This document shows, piece by piece, positions 49,981 through 61,056 of a stretch of DNA of 64,000 nt. Location: contig JAKJHU010001075.1 of assembly GCA_022316685.1 (NCBI GenBank), positions 22,501 through 86,500 of the forward strand. The letters run 5' to 3'. Position 1 is the stretch's first letter. Each line of letters begins with the position of its first letter. Under the pieces are notes generated by a model, which was not told where the DNA came from, did no database searches, and was given only the letters and a program-made list of their open reading frames with translations. This DNA comes from Progne subis subis. Lineage: Eukaryota; Chordata; Aves; Passeriformes; Hirundinidae. Both the position numbers and the translations under genes were made by a program.

Positions 49981-50611
49981 CACAGAGGGACCTTGACAGG
50001 CTTGAGAGATGGGCCTGGGTGAACCTCATGAACCACAAGGCCAAATGCAAGGTGATGCACCTGGGCCAGGGCACTGCCAAACACAAACACAGGCTGGGTG
50101 GAGAGGGACTGAGAGCAGCCCTGAGGAGAAAGACTGGTGAGTGTTCGTGGACAAAAAGTTAATTATTACCTGGCGATGTGTGCCTACATCCCAGAAAGCC
50201 AGTTGTGTCCTGGGCTGCATCCAAAGCAGCATGGCCAGCAGGGCGGGGCGGGGGACTCTGCCCCTCTACTCTGGTGAGACCCCACCTGGAACCCTGCATC
50301 CAGCTCTGGGACTCAAACACAGAGCCATGGACCTGCTGGAGTCCACAGGAGATCTGACAAATCTATCACAGGGCTGGAGCAGCTCTCCTGTGAAGACAGG
50401 CTTGGAGAGTTGGGAATGTTCAGCCTGGAGATGGCTGCAGGGAGACCTTAGAGCAGCATTCCACTACCTAGGAAATGCAGGAAAGCTGGAGAGGGACTTT
50501 TGGCAAGGATGCATAGTGATAGGACAAGTGTGAATGGCCTTAAACTGGAAAAGGGCTGGTTTCGATGAGGTGTTATGAAGAAATTCTTTATTGAGAGGGT
50601 ACTAAAGAGGA
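49981..50611 (+). mobile_element. CR1 LINE, distal ORF2 and 3'UTR fragment in intron 1
   Basis: Sense CR1 copy with 'gacaggcttgagagatgggc', 'ccaaatgcaaggtgatgcac', 'tctggtgagaccccacctgg', and 'gaggagaaagactgg', ending near 'gaagaaattctttattgaga' before the terminal tail. The open frame at 50,141-50,533 is the CR1 3' region read out of frame and has no coding meaning. It is the most GC-rich interval of intron 1 outside the first kilobase and LTR copy D. Confidence 0.87.
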
Positions 50612-51857
50612 TGAGCTTATGAGCTTTATTTTCATTCTTTATTGTGGCAAATGAATCAGAAATGCATGCTGCAGAAGAACATGTTACAAAAATTATATTG
50701 AAAAGAGTGCATGGAGACAGTTTGTTGCTAGTGAAGGCTTACATTCATTTATGCTCAATCTGTTCCAATTGTATTCTTCAGTAAGCTGTCTTTCCTGATA
50801 TATAGGAAATGGAGAATGTGTCCTGTATTTATTACCCAAATGTATTTTGATGGCTGTGTTCCATTAGGGGAAAGAGAACCTAAGTTTATTCCTTATATCC
50901 AGGTAGAACTAAGACTAGAGGAAAAAGGTTAGCTTAAGAAAAAATGCACATTTCTAATTATTAAGGGTAATGTAATAATGACATGCTTCTGTTGAAAGAT
51001 TAAAAATTTGACACCAAGAATTCCAGTTAAATATAGCAGAAGGTACATCAGCTTATACATGCCAGCAACAAAAATGTGTTTGTTTCTGAAAAGTCTCTTA
51101 GCATCAGTCACGTATGTTTCACCAATTAAGAAGCATTGAAAGTGAATAAACTGTAATGTTTCCATGCAGCTAGCATGACAGTAACGATGTGCACAAGACA
51201 AAAACTTCATCTTATATTTTGTGTGTGCAATTATGGAGAAGGTAGATCCTTCCCTTCAATACTTTGCTTTCACACAGTAGGTTTGTCTTCTCTTTTCCTC
51301 TTGTTTGGAAGGCTCCTAATTTTATTAAGTGAGAACAATTCAAAACTCATAGTACTTCAGCTGTGTTCAGCTTCTGAAGATTCGGGGTGAAAGGTGGTTA
51401 CTTTGTCTATTTGCGGATTTCAGCTAAGTGAAGAAAAAAGGGTAAAATGAAAATTACAACTTGCTACGTATTATTTGCTGTGTATTTTGTTTTGTGCATT
51501 TCTACACTCTTTTGGACTGTTTTTGAAATGGATCTGTGAGGCGTTTTGAAAGGCTTTTTCACATGTACAGGAAGCGGCTGCTACTTGTCTTTTACTTTGC
51601 TGTGAAAGGGACTTCTGTCAGATTCAGACTTCATTGGGTTCAAAACTATGGTGTCTTGTGAAATTTAGTTTTTGGCTTTCTTGAGAGCTCTGAAGCCAGG
51701 GAATATCTTATCCCATAAGAAGTCCATTCCTTCAGCCAGCAGGGAAAAATGCTACAAATGAGAACAAAGCCTGATATTTAACTTGTCCTTTGAAATGTCA
51801 TTGTGATTAGACCTTTTCTCATCATTTCCACTCATGGCAATTGTCTTTGTGTTACAG
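50612..51857 (+). other. PRUNE2 intron 1, 3' end
   Basis: Unique intronic DNA leading to the exon 2 acceptor at 51,857. No extra exon candidate seen. Confidence 0.65.
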
Positions 51858-51962
51858 AATAGGAGTAAACGGCTGGAAAAAGTCCATGTTGTTCTTGGGA
51901 ATAAACCCTGTGATTTGGATTCACTTATTTCTACCCTGACCTACGCTTACTTTCTAGACAAG
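51858..51962 (+). CDS. PRUNE2: PRUNE2 exon 2 (residues 13-47)
   Basis: The acceptor tgttacag precedes 51,858 and the donor gtaatg follows 51,962. The 105 bases are exactly 35 codons in phase 0. The translation begins NRSKRLEKVHVVLGNK and contains Cys-Asp-Leu-Asp-Ser at residues 30-34. This is motif I of the DHH/Prune phosphoesterase fold, whose aspartates bind metal in active family members. It is followed by the hydrophobic helix LISTLTYAYFLDK. Motif I is therefore retained here even though later catalytic motifs are lost. The exon lies 27 kb downstream of exon 1. Confidence 0.96.
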
Positions 51963-52700
51963 GTAATGGAAAAATTGGACTGATTGGTCTTAATTCACTC
52001 ATTCCAGGTTGTTATAGACATCTTACTGTTAAGTCAATTGCTATGAAAACATTTTTTCTGGACAATGATTTTGTTATTACTGAAAATCAGTTTTTAAAAG
52101 ATAAATAATCAACATTTCTTTTCATACAAAAATGAATCAGTTGTTATTAGATGGTTTATTGAATAGCACAAAAAAAATCAGTCCTGTGCTTCATTCTTTA
52201 TCATTTTCTTCTTCTGGTTTCTTAGGTACTCTGTAGGAGGCAAATAGAGACAGATGAAGGAAAAAAAAAAGTGAAATACCATTTCTGCCCAGCCCCCCCC
52301 CCCCCCCCCCCCTTTCTTTTAATTAAATAAAGGGGAGAAAATCTGTCATAGTTTTAATTTCTCTCTCTGGCCAAAGGAAGAAGAAAAAAGACCTACCTGC
52401 AGGAAATCAAGGGGTTTTATATGGTACTTCCCAAAGTCGCAGCCAACAATTTCAGTGGTCAGAATAGATGTCAATATTCTAACTAACTCTCTGATAGGTC
52501 TCTGTCTCTTCCAAAGCAATTCCCAGGTCCTGACCTGGAGAATTATTTTACATTCTTTCATAACTAAAAAACCAAACTGTACTAACCCATGACAAAATCC
52601 CAAACAGAAAATTGAGGCTGTTTCTAATTGCTCACTCTGTTAAAATACTGTCCTGATGAAAAACAGGTCCAGTTCTCACAAATGCACACCTGTGTTACAG
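51963..52700 (+). other. PRUNE2 intron 2
   Basis: A 738-base GT-AG intron. It contains an A-run (about 52,260) and the C20 run but no mobile element. Confidence 0.9.
52293..52312. repeat. C20 homopolymer in intron 2
   Basis: Twenty consecutive C within the 738-base intron 2, followed by a pyrimidine tract. The minus strand is G20. Confidence 0.95.
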
Positions 52701-52903
52701 GTCAGTCCCCCTGATACTCTTTGCTTGCCTGTGTTGAACATACCAAGAAGAGACTTCAGCTCCTTCACTGAGACAAGATTTATTTTGGAAGAGCTGAAAA
52801 TCCCAGAGTCATTCCATATCTTCCGAGATGAGATCAATTTGCATCAGCTGAATGCTGAAGGGAAATTGTCTTTAACCCTTGTAAACAGCAACGTGCTGAC
52901 GAG
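52701..52903 (+). CDS. PRUNE2: PRUNE2 exon 3 (residues 48-115)
   Basis: The acceptor tgtgttacag ends at 52,700 and the donor gtattg starts at 52,904. The 203 bases run in phase 0 and end with two bases of residue 115. Recognisable family blocks are LCLPVLNIPR (54-63), FTETRFILEEL (69-79) and FHIFRDEINLHQL (85-97), which keeps the Arg-Asp-Glu of motif II. At residues 108-111 the sequence reads Val-Asn-Ser-Asn where active PRUNE1 has Val-Asp-His-His, so the DHH triad is absent. Mammalian PRUNE2 also lacks it. The short 738-base intron 2 separates this exon from exon 2. Confidence 0.96.
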
Positions 52904-54017
52904 GTATTGTATTTTATTTACAGTAAGGTGGTTTATATGAGTGTGAGCTGTTTCAAAAATTATGTTTTCTCTGTATTGATATTGCTGTGTTAACGCAATT
53001 AGTGAAAGACCTCACAAAGGGAAAGTAAAATGTATTTTGTCTCCCATTATGTTCAATGAACATAACAAGGTGAACAGTCATCTTTGCATCACTTCGAATG
53101 GAACTTCCACTTCTAAGAACCCTGTGTTTTTGCATGTCTTAGATTAGATGTTTTCATTTAGTTAAATAGTCTGGAAGTTTCCTGTGGCCAGTAGATAAGT
53201 GATCAGAGTTTTTTTCCTGCTTCTTAGCTCTGCTTTGAGAATCTTATATTGAGCTGCAGGTGCCCAGACATTTGCATATGTGCTGTTAAGATGGCGGATG
53301 GATTACTGTGATCCTTACCAACTACAGTCTTTCAAAAGGCTGAGAGTTGATCTCTGGAAGACCACAGTCCCTATACAGATCCTAAGAGGGACTATTTATA
53401 AGGCCATTGTGAATCTTTCATGAAGAGGCTCTTTTTAGTGGTCTGCCTGTCTTGCCCAGAGTAAAGGATGGTGTTTACTTCCAGTTGTCCTTAGAAATTC
53501 ATTTAAGACAGGCAACATCCTATGGCCCCATTGTACTCCTAGAAATTTATAGATTAGACTATAAGTAGGGAAAATCTGAAGAGAGAAGTATTTGTGAAAT
53601 TTGTTTGGCTTGGTAACTGCTATTGTAAACAAAACATGAAGTATCTAAACACAAAAAAAAATTTTTTTGGTAAGTTTTCACAATATTAAGTTGAGAAAAT
53701 TTTAAATCTCTTCTGTATAAAGAAGGCTGTTTTCAGCACATGTAGAAATACTTAATCCATAGTTTTTAATAGATTTTGATGGGTGATATGTCATACTTAG
53801 TGATGTTTCAGGCAGTAAAAGAACTCTGCACACTTAATTTAAAAAATCATAGGTTTAGGATCTAGGTGACATCCTTCAGCTTTGTAGCAGACTTCAGGTA
53901 GCTATAACAATGGTGTTGTAGTCCAGAATTTAAAAAAATATGTTGCTCTTTTTTTACTGAGTTGTCTAAGCAGCTGTTAAGATAAATATATGTATAACTT
54001 CTAAATTTTCTTGATAG
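52904..54017 (+). other. PRUNE2 intron 3
   Basis: A 1,114-base GT-AG intron of unique sequence, without recognised elements. Confidence 0.9.
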
Positions 54018-54181
54018 TGAGGATAAAAGTTTGGAATCAGCTGTTGTCAAAGTCATCAATCCAGATGAGCAATGTGACAGGAGCCTGGAGTTACAAGCCT
54101 GTTCTTCCTCTTTAGTCGTAAAAGAGATTCTTCAAAAGGCACCAGAGTTAATCACTCAGCAACTGGCTTATCTCCTCAGAG
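54018..54181 (+). CDS. PRUNE2: PRUNE2 exon 4 (residues 115-170)
   Basis: The acceptor ttcttgatag ends at 54,017. The first base completes the serine codon begun in exon 3. The donor gtgaga follows 54,181, leaving one base of a glycine codon. The translation holds ESAVVKVINPDEQ (121-133), where PRUNE1 has a conserved Asp-His-Arg segment, then SSSLVVKEILQKAPELITQQ (144-163), the helical segment typical of Prune proteins. The acidic linker between residues 130 and 143 is less conserved. Reading on past the donor gives an unrelated tail and then a stop, which supports the splice call. Confidence 0.95.
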
Positions 54182-56077
54182 GTGAGAGATTACTCTTTTT
54201 ATTAAATACTGAAAGGTTTAATGGAGTGTTTCTGAATTTGCTCATGCAGAAAGAGTGTGATCCATTCTTTGGTTAACAATCCCTTTAAAGACCACAGGAA
54301 GCTTCATAAAAGAAGCAGGGAGTAAAGAGTTTGTTAAAGAGTAACATTATATTGAATATTAAAAATGTGCATTTAAAAATAGGCATGAGAGGTCTTTGCT
54401 GTATCACTAGACAAGAATATTAAATGAAGCTGTCGACATACCAGCTGGGTAGCTGGAAAAGCTGTGCAGTTCGTTGATTCTGGGGGCATTGTGGACAACA
54501 ATATGGATTGGAATCTAATATTTACAAGTTAAAGCTTCTCCCTCCCAATGGTTGTACTTTTTTATAGAATGATGTTTTAATGGTGTGATGCAAAACTTTT
54601 GCTGTTTAAAACCAGTGTTACCAAGTCTTCATTGTGCTCTCCTTTTCTTTTGTACTGTGTGCCCAGTAGAGTACAAAGTGCAAGTGAGCTTCAACAATCA
54701 GAAGTATTTTCTTCTCTGTCTTGGAAGTTCATAATTTGTATTAATTTTCTTCATTTATTTGCTGCAGCAGAACTTTCCAGTTGGAAATAAAACTGGTGTT
54801 GAAGAGAAGAGTTACTACTTTTAAGTTACTTGTTGAATTTTAATGTTCAATGAATTTTACAGGTTTTAGGTTTTAATTTTGTGAAACTGCTAAATGTCCT
54901 TTTAAGAAATTAGTGTGGGCATGTTTATTTAGGATTATGAAAACTTGTCTCCATTTAGATTTCAGAAGCAACTACAATCTTGGTAAATCATTGCACTCAT
55001 CACTGTGATAACTAATAAACATGTTACAAGAAATTACAAAGATTTTTTTAAAGTATTCCATAGAATAAGCATTAACAGTAATACAGCATTTAGCCTGCCC
55101 TCACAGTATGTTTCCATGCTAACAAGCTTTGATTTAACCTGCCATGTTTTTGTAAGAAATTCTGTTGAGTAGCTCTCTAGAAATCTAAGCAAATGACTAA
55201 GCATAATAATTGGTTTTGGAGGCAGAACAAAAAAGGGGTTTTCAGGAATATCAGGATATTTGTTTGTTGGTGGAGAGTCAGGTGGGAGAGATCTGAAGAA
55301 TGTTCAAGAACATATTCAAGTATTGTATATGGATGTGTCAGCATGTTTTGTGCCTCTAATCAGTATCCAAATTAAAATAAATTTCTTTTATTAGAGTTTG
55401 CATTAGAGATAGTACTTCCAGGTTTGGGGAATATAGTAGCTAATTTTTTTTCTTTTTTTTTTTTTTTTAATCAATGAGTAATTACCTTTTGATTATTACA
55501 TTTGGTAGAGCTTGTTTGAGGAACTTAGCGGATAAAAAGTTTCTTCATACCTTCTTTTGCATGGTATGAGAAGCTACTGGCAAAGCCTAAGGAACAAAAC
55601 ACAGCTGCATTGAGACTTGATGCTCTTCTGCTTCTCTCAGCAGCGCGGATTGGATGGATAAAATGTGAAGCAATGCAACAAGTCCTCTTGGTCTCTTTAA
55701 ACAGAAGAAGTTTTTAGTGCTTAAGAATCTCTCATTACGAATTTAGAGAAATCAGTGAACCCATCACTGATTTTGATGAGATTAAATTTAAAAAAAAAAA
55801 TAAAGTCATAGATACTAATGTATGTAAATGACAGATCAAACTAAACCAGTCTGAAAATAAAAGATTAAATACATCCTGGCAGGTCTAGGTTTTGTGTTTC
55901 TCTGTATATAATACGGTCTTTCATCATGAGGTATAGCTACTTAAATTCACCTTACCTATATAGCATAGGGAACAAAGGCACAAGGTATCATGGAAGGAGG
56001 GGTGGCTGTTTTATTCACACTTATTTTTTCTTAAAGTATTTTAGCAATGTTTAAATTTTAATTTAAAAGACAGATTT
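54182..56077 (+). other. PRUNE2 intron 4, 5' part
   Basis: Unique AT-rich intronic DNA up to the (TA)n microsatellite; T-run near 55,450-55,468. Nothing else recognised. Confidence 0.7.

Positions 56078-56140
<63 letters not shown>
56078..56140. repeat. (TA)n microsatellite in intron 4
   Basis: About 30 AT units, interrupted once near 56,096, ending about 90 bases upstream of LTR copy B. Confidence 0.95.
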
Positions 56141-56143
<3 letters not shown>

Positions 56144-56226
56144 CTTTGAGGAAACTTCACCTGCTTGTCTATATTTAAAAAAAAAAGTCAGGAGAAATGA
56201 CATTTCCCATGAAACTGAGCATTACT

Positions 56227-56232
56227 GATTTA
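56227..56232. repeat. Target-site duplication of LTR copy B (left)
   Basis: The hexamer gattta abuts the LTR start and is repeated exactly at 56,877-56,882. Confidence 0.88.
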
Positions 56233-56876
56233 TGTTGGAGTCCAGGGCATTCCTCTGGCTGCCCTGGCAGGTCTGGGACCTGGACAGGGGGGTCTGGGAC
56301 CCTGGCCCAGAGCCCAGAGGGACATTGGCTTTGATCTCAGTCCATGGGAAAGGCTTCCTGCACTGCAGGAAGGATTGCAGGCCACAAGAGTGTGAAAGAT
56401 AGTAGTTTAGCTTATCACAGGGTGGGAAAACGGTAGGTTTGGGTTTTTAGTATTGAAGTGAATGGGGGCAAGATGGAGGATTTGGGGCGTTGTCTCCTGC
56501 TTCTTCTTTCTTCTTCCCTCACTCCATTTTCCACAGTGACAGTGGCACAAAGTAGTTTAAAGAGATTGGGTCAAAGTAGAGATGACCTGTTTAGTATAAG
56601 TGATAAGTATTGGCAAATAATGATAAATAAAGAACACGTAACAATTAGTATAAAAGGTGGGGACAGCCCAGTGCGGGAGGAGTCACCAGATGCCCGAGCA
56701 GCTGCACAGATCTTAGTTGGGCACTGAGAGAACTGTAAGAAAAGAAATAATAAATAAAGGATGTAAACTTGAAAATCAGAACCTGAAGACTCTGTCTCTT
56801 TCTTGTGTCCGGCTCAGGGCTTCTCAGAAGGCAAAGGACTCTAAAACCACCTGAATCTCAGGAGAAACACCCAAGA
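56233..56876 (+). mobile_element. Solo LTR, family 1, copy B (intron 4 of PRUNE2, sense)
   Basis: This 644-base element starts TGTTGGAGTCC and ends CCCAAGA. It is bounded by a perfect 6-bp duplication, gattta (56,227-56,232 and 56,877-56,882). It matches copy A at 4,621-5,274 in inverse orientation. A TATA box (tataaaa, 56,649-56,655) and tandem AATAAA signals (56,749-56,758) give a coherent U3-R-U5 order. It lies in PRUNE2 intron 4 in the same sense as the gene, the less common orientation because its poly(A) signal could be used by the host transcript. A T-run of 42 follows within 60 bases. Confidence 0.93.
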
Positions 56877-56882
56877 GATTTA
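56877..56882. repeat. Target-site duplication of LTR copy B (right)
   Basis: The hexamer gattta abuts the LTR end, identical to 56,227-56,232. Confidence 0.88.
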
Positions 56883-56931
56883 GGCATTTTTATATTTAAA
56901 TATTAAATTTCTAAAATTTAACTTTTTTTTT

Positions 56932-56932
<1 letters not shown>

Positions 56933-56974
<42 letters not shown>
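56933..56974. repeat. T42 homopolymer next to LTR copy B
   Basis: Forty-two uninterrupted T, preceded by another nine T. It lies about 55 bases downstream of the LTR and outside its target duplication, so it is host sequence or a separate event. Confidence 0.95.
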
Positions 56975-56975
<1 letters not shown>

Positions 56976-59900
56976 TTTTCTGCTATCTCTGTCTCCTTAT
57001 CAGACATTATATAAGCTAATTCTGCCCTTGGGCTTTTGAATAGAGCCTGCTTGGAGAATCAGTGTTGTACAGCCATATTTGGCTTAAGTTAGAGCTTTTG
57101 CTGTCCCTGGATTTGTGCCAGAAGCAAACAATTACAGAACCTGCCAGAGTCCTGGGCCTGTATTATTTTATTTCCCAAGAGATGTTTGTGAGGGGACTGT
57201 TGCCAAACTCAAGATCCATTGAACTGCTGAATCATTACATTCTCTGTTGCAGCCAGCTGGCAAGGATGTTATTCCAAGCACTCTCTGTCAGGTATCTTGG
57301 GTCAACACGCTCTCAAAAATGCCTCCTTATGTTTATTTGTATAAGGCCTTGAAGGATCCAGAAGGTGCAAACCACAACATGTAAATATAGACAGATTTCC
57401 ACCAAGAGGATCAGCAATTTTTTTTAATGTGAATCTGCTTTTGCTAGTGATGAGCTGCATAGTTGAGGTGTTTTCATACCCTTTGGGGACAAGTGGAGAA
57501 GATTAGTTTGTTATTATAGCAACACAGATAAATATTAAGAAATACCCTTTTAAGGACTTCAGGAATTATGCCAGTATTTTTTTTTTCTCTGTCTTGTACA
57601 TTAGTAGGATGATTCACATGCTCCTGCATTGATGCATCCTTAATATATATGCCAAGAAGAGAGGATCATTCTTGCCTGCACCAAACACTGCCCTTACTTG
57701 GGCTGACACTTCTTTTTAATATATGGAAGCAGGTTTTTTTGGAGGCAGTGCTTCTTCTCTCTTTTCCCCAGTTACGTTTTGTTCCAGCTTCATTGCGTTT
57801 CCTGTTAATTACAATAAAGATTTCTAACTTGGATATATTTACAATTCTGGTTTGCAGTTGTTTTTTCTTGGGGGGGATGCGGGGGTTGGGGCATGGGGAG
57901 TGTTGAAGTATACTTTCCATAAGGAACTGTTGGTTCCCCCCTTTTCCCTGTCCTTTATTTTTACAGGTTATGGAACAAAACCTTGACAGGAGAAATGCCT
58001 ATATTTTCATTGTACTGTTTCTCTCAGCCGTAAACTTATAATTCAGGAGATGCTTGTGCTGTGCTTAATGGTTTCCCAAAACGACTTCTGCCTTCATTAG
58101 ATCATGTTTAATATTAATGCACAGCAATTGCTTTTGGCAAAACTAATGCTTCACTTCCAAACTGCTTTGCAAAAGAAGAATAAAATGCACATTTTTAAGA
58201 GCCTTAGCCTATTTTCTAGTGACCTCTTCAGAAAAAATAATGTAGTAAAGTGTGATGTATGCAAGAAATAATATTGAATCTTGTATTGCCTATTATATAT
58301 TTTTTTCTCTGCTTGTAAGCAGACAACAGCTACCATTATGCTTTCAGAAACCCTGGGCGAGTCACACCAACACTCAGTAAAATCTGTAGGAGATTTTTGA
58401 GACCATGTATTTCTTTTACACCAGGTATTTATAAGGCAGCACATGACTAAATGGACTACTGACCTTTGATCAAGCAAAAGTAACTTAAGTGAACTCTTTT
58501 TCTAAACTACCTGGAATCTTAACCCTCGCAGGAATGCTGAGCATGCCTGGGGGACAAGAGGTGTGTCCTTCTTTCCTGGTGATGAGAACAGTTTTGAAAG
58601 GGATTATAGTATTAAAGGACAAGTAAAAGTTGATCTTAGAGTTTGCTGGCACCCTAGTAATTTGAGAATGATCCTTTTCTGGCTTTCATCCTAGTAGAAA
58701 AGTTATCAGTTGCAAGCACTGCAGTGTTGGTGTGACTAATGACAAAAAGCAGAGCCTTTTAAAAACCTTTCTAAGGTGTCTGCCTATCGTGAGTGAAGGT
58801 TGCATTCTATTTACTTCAAGACTGGTGGTCTTGGGTGGATGTACAATTCACACCTCTTGTTCTGCATTTTTCCATATGTTTGTGTTAGGGTTTCCTGTTC
58901 TTGGTCTTACCCAAATATTCCATTCCCTGAATCACACTGTGGTAGAAGTTTCATACATTGTGTATCTGAGGTTCTGTGCAGATGGACAGACTGCCTGATT
59001 GATCCTAATGCTGCTGGAGGGCTTTACGGAATATGCTGCAGTCTCCCTCCAGTAGGTGTGATGACTTTGAGCACACACTGTAGATCCAGCACTTTCTTCT
59101 GGAATCTCTATTTCCTTTGTGTGTCCTTGAGCAATTTCCCTTTCTGTTTCTGGAGGAAGAAAAAAATTAGAAAATTGCTGTTGCTAAAATACTTCCTGCA
59201 GCTTGTTCCCTGAGCTGCCTTTTGTCCAGACACAGCTCTGTGCTGACAGAAAGCGTGTTGTGGGGTGTCTCACTCATTCTGGTCACTACTATTTCAAAGC
59301 TACAGAATCAATCTCAGGAGTATATATGTAGCACAAGCACTGTTATCTGCTGTGGAGTAGAACAACAAGGGCTATTCTTAGATGAATTATCATGGAAGCT
59401 GCTGGTTGAGAAACTTCTGTCTTGTTAGGGGGACTGAAAACCAGGCCTTGATAATGGGGGTAGATATCTGGGTACTTTATATATAAGATATTTACCTGTA
59501 GAAGTCTGAAATCTGCTTATTATGTTGTGTGTACATAAATTTAGAAATATCAATCTGGATCAGAATAGAAGATTTTAATGCCGTCTGTATTTATTAAGTA
59601 TTTTTAATACTATCGAACAGAGCAGGAACATTGTCTTAAAGTGATTGAAAGACTGACATAAAGAGCTGCCATGCATTAAAAGAATATTGGCAGTTACAAT
59701 ATCTGTAATAGAAACAAAGAATGGAACGTCATGTATTTGTATTTAATTCCAGAAATTAGTATCTGATGGGGAGCAGCTTTTGGCTTGTTAGGCATTATTT
59801 ATTATTTAATCCACACAGGATTTGTTTAATAAGGGTGTATTTACTTAGCATGGCACAATTATTTTGTGTTGCAAGTGGTTTGTGAATTTGAAGAAATGCT

Positions 59901-60499
59901 TTGTGTTTTTTCATGTGATGATGTTGAAGGAGAAAAGGAAAATGAATATATAGTAGATGATTGGATCCTAGCTTATCTGGTGAGACTGAGGGTGACAGTG
60001 TCAAGGTTTTTCATTTACTCTTATTTGCTCTGTGCTAAAGCCTAAATACTTTGTTTTGCAGTAACTGTCTTATATATTGTACTTATTGTACAATTGACCT
60101 GGCATAATGCAATGAAATCATACACTTGTTTGAAATGCTTGTGCACAGTAGATAAATAAATAATTTCAAGGCTGAAGTATAAGATCTTATTATCCTGAAT
60201 TTACTGTGAGTGATTGGAAGCAAATACTATATTTAGGTGTATTGATAAATGGAATCCCAGTCTCCAGGGAATGAAAGGGATAACTTAATGTGCAGCAAAT
60301 AGTTGTGTGAAAAGACAATATTTTCACTTCTGTAAGACAGTTCCAGTCACTGTGAAGTTATTTACTGAGTTATGTTTCCCTTAAGTTTTAAAATTATGAT
60401 TGTCTAACTTGGTGTTTTTTTGGTGCGTCCATTGATAAGAATTAGCCAGAGTCAGTTACACATAGTGACCAATGACTTTAAGATCATTAGTTCAAATGC
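56975..60499 (+). other. PRUNE2 intron 4, 3' part
   Basis: Unique intronic DNA. The 137-codon frame at 58,800-59,213 is open but cysteine- and aromatic-rich without family resemblance, so I treat it as chance. Confidence 0.7.
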
Positions 60500-60660
60500 C
60501 ACTTCCATGAACAGGGACACCTTTCACTAGTCCACGTTGCTCAGAGCCTGGTCCAACCTGGCCTTGAACACTTTCAGGGATGGGGCATCCCCGTATTCTC
60601 TGGGCAGCCTGTTCTGGTCGCTCACCATCCTCACAGTAAAGTATTTCTTCCTTATGCCCA
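60500..60660 (-). mobile_element. CR1 LINE, internal 3' fragment in intron 4
   Basis: Antisense CR1: 'gaacagggacacctttcact', 'cacgttgctcagagcctggt', 'ccaacctggccttgaacact', 'cagggatggggcatccccgt', 'ctgggcagcctgttctggtc'. The terminal tail is missing on the left side, so it is truncated at both ends. It lies about 400 bases upstream of PRUNE2 exon 5. Confidence 0.87.
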
Positions 60661-61056
60661 TTGTAGGAGGACACGGCTGTAGAAGGAAGGTTGACAAATG
60701 TGGATTTATGTTTCAAAACACACTAGCATTTGGTCTAATGCCTGGAGAGAGGAGAATATATGCTGGTGTGCCATCAGTTGCTGCTGGCTGTGCTGCAGAG
60801 CCCTGTTAGTGTACAGAAGCATGCTGCACACCATGGCAGCACTGGGACCAGCCACTTAGCTGTAAGAGACAGCCAGTTCTAAATTTAGGAACTTCATGTT
60901 AGGAGGATGTTTCCATGTGAATTCAGTGAACTCTCAGTGGAAACAACCTCCAAGAAGGAATGGGCTTGGGAAGCAATACAGTAAGACATCCCATTTCTGT
61001 AGCACCTCTTGGATCTTTACAGGAAACATTGATTTTTTTGTCTTTCAATGTTTCAG

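Noticed and set aside
50141..50533. 130-codon frame as a gene
   Set aside because: It is the CR1 3' region read in a non-coding frame.
5689..56140. (TA)n tracts lying upstream of both family-1 LTRs as a shared insertion feature
   Set aside because: Distances differ (about 415 versus 93 bases), both tracts are outside the target duplications, and such tracts are common; coincidence is sufficient.
4621..56876. LTR copies A and B (or C and D) as two ends of one giant provirus
   Set aside because: The members are in opposite orientation, each has its own perfect target duplication, and host gene exons lie between them. They are separate solo LTRs.
58800..59213. 137-codon frame in intron 4
   Set aside because: Cys/Phe/Ser-rich chance translation of T-rich intron DNA; no signal of a real protein.
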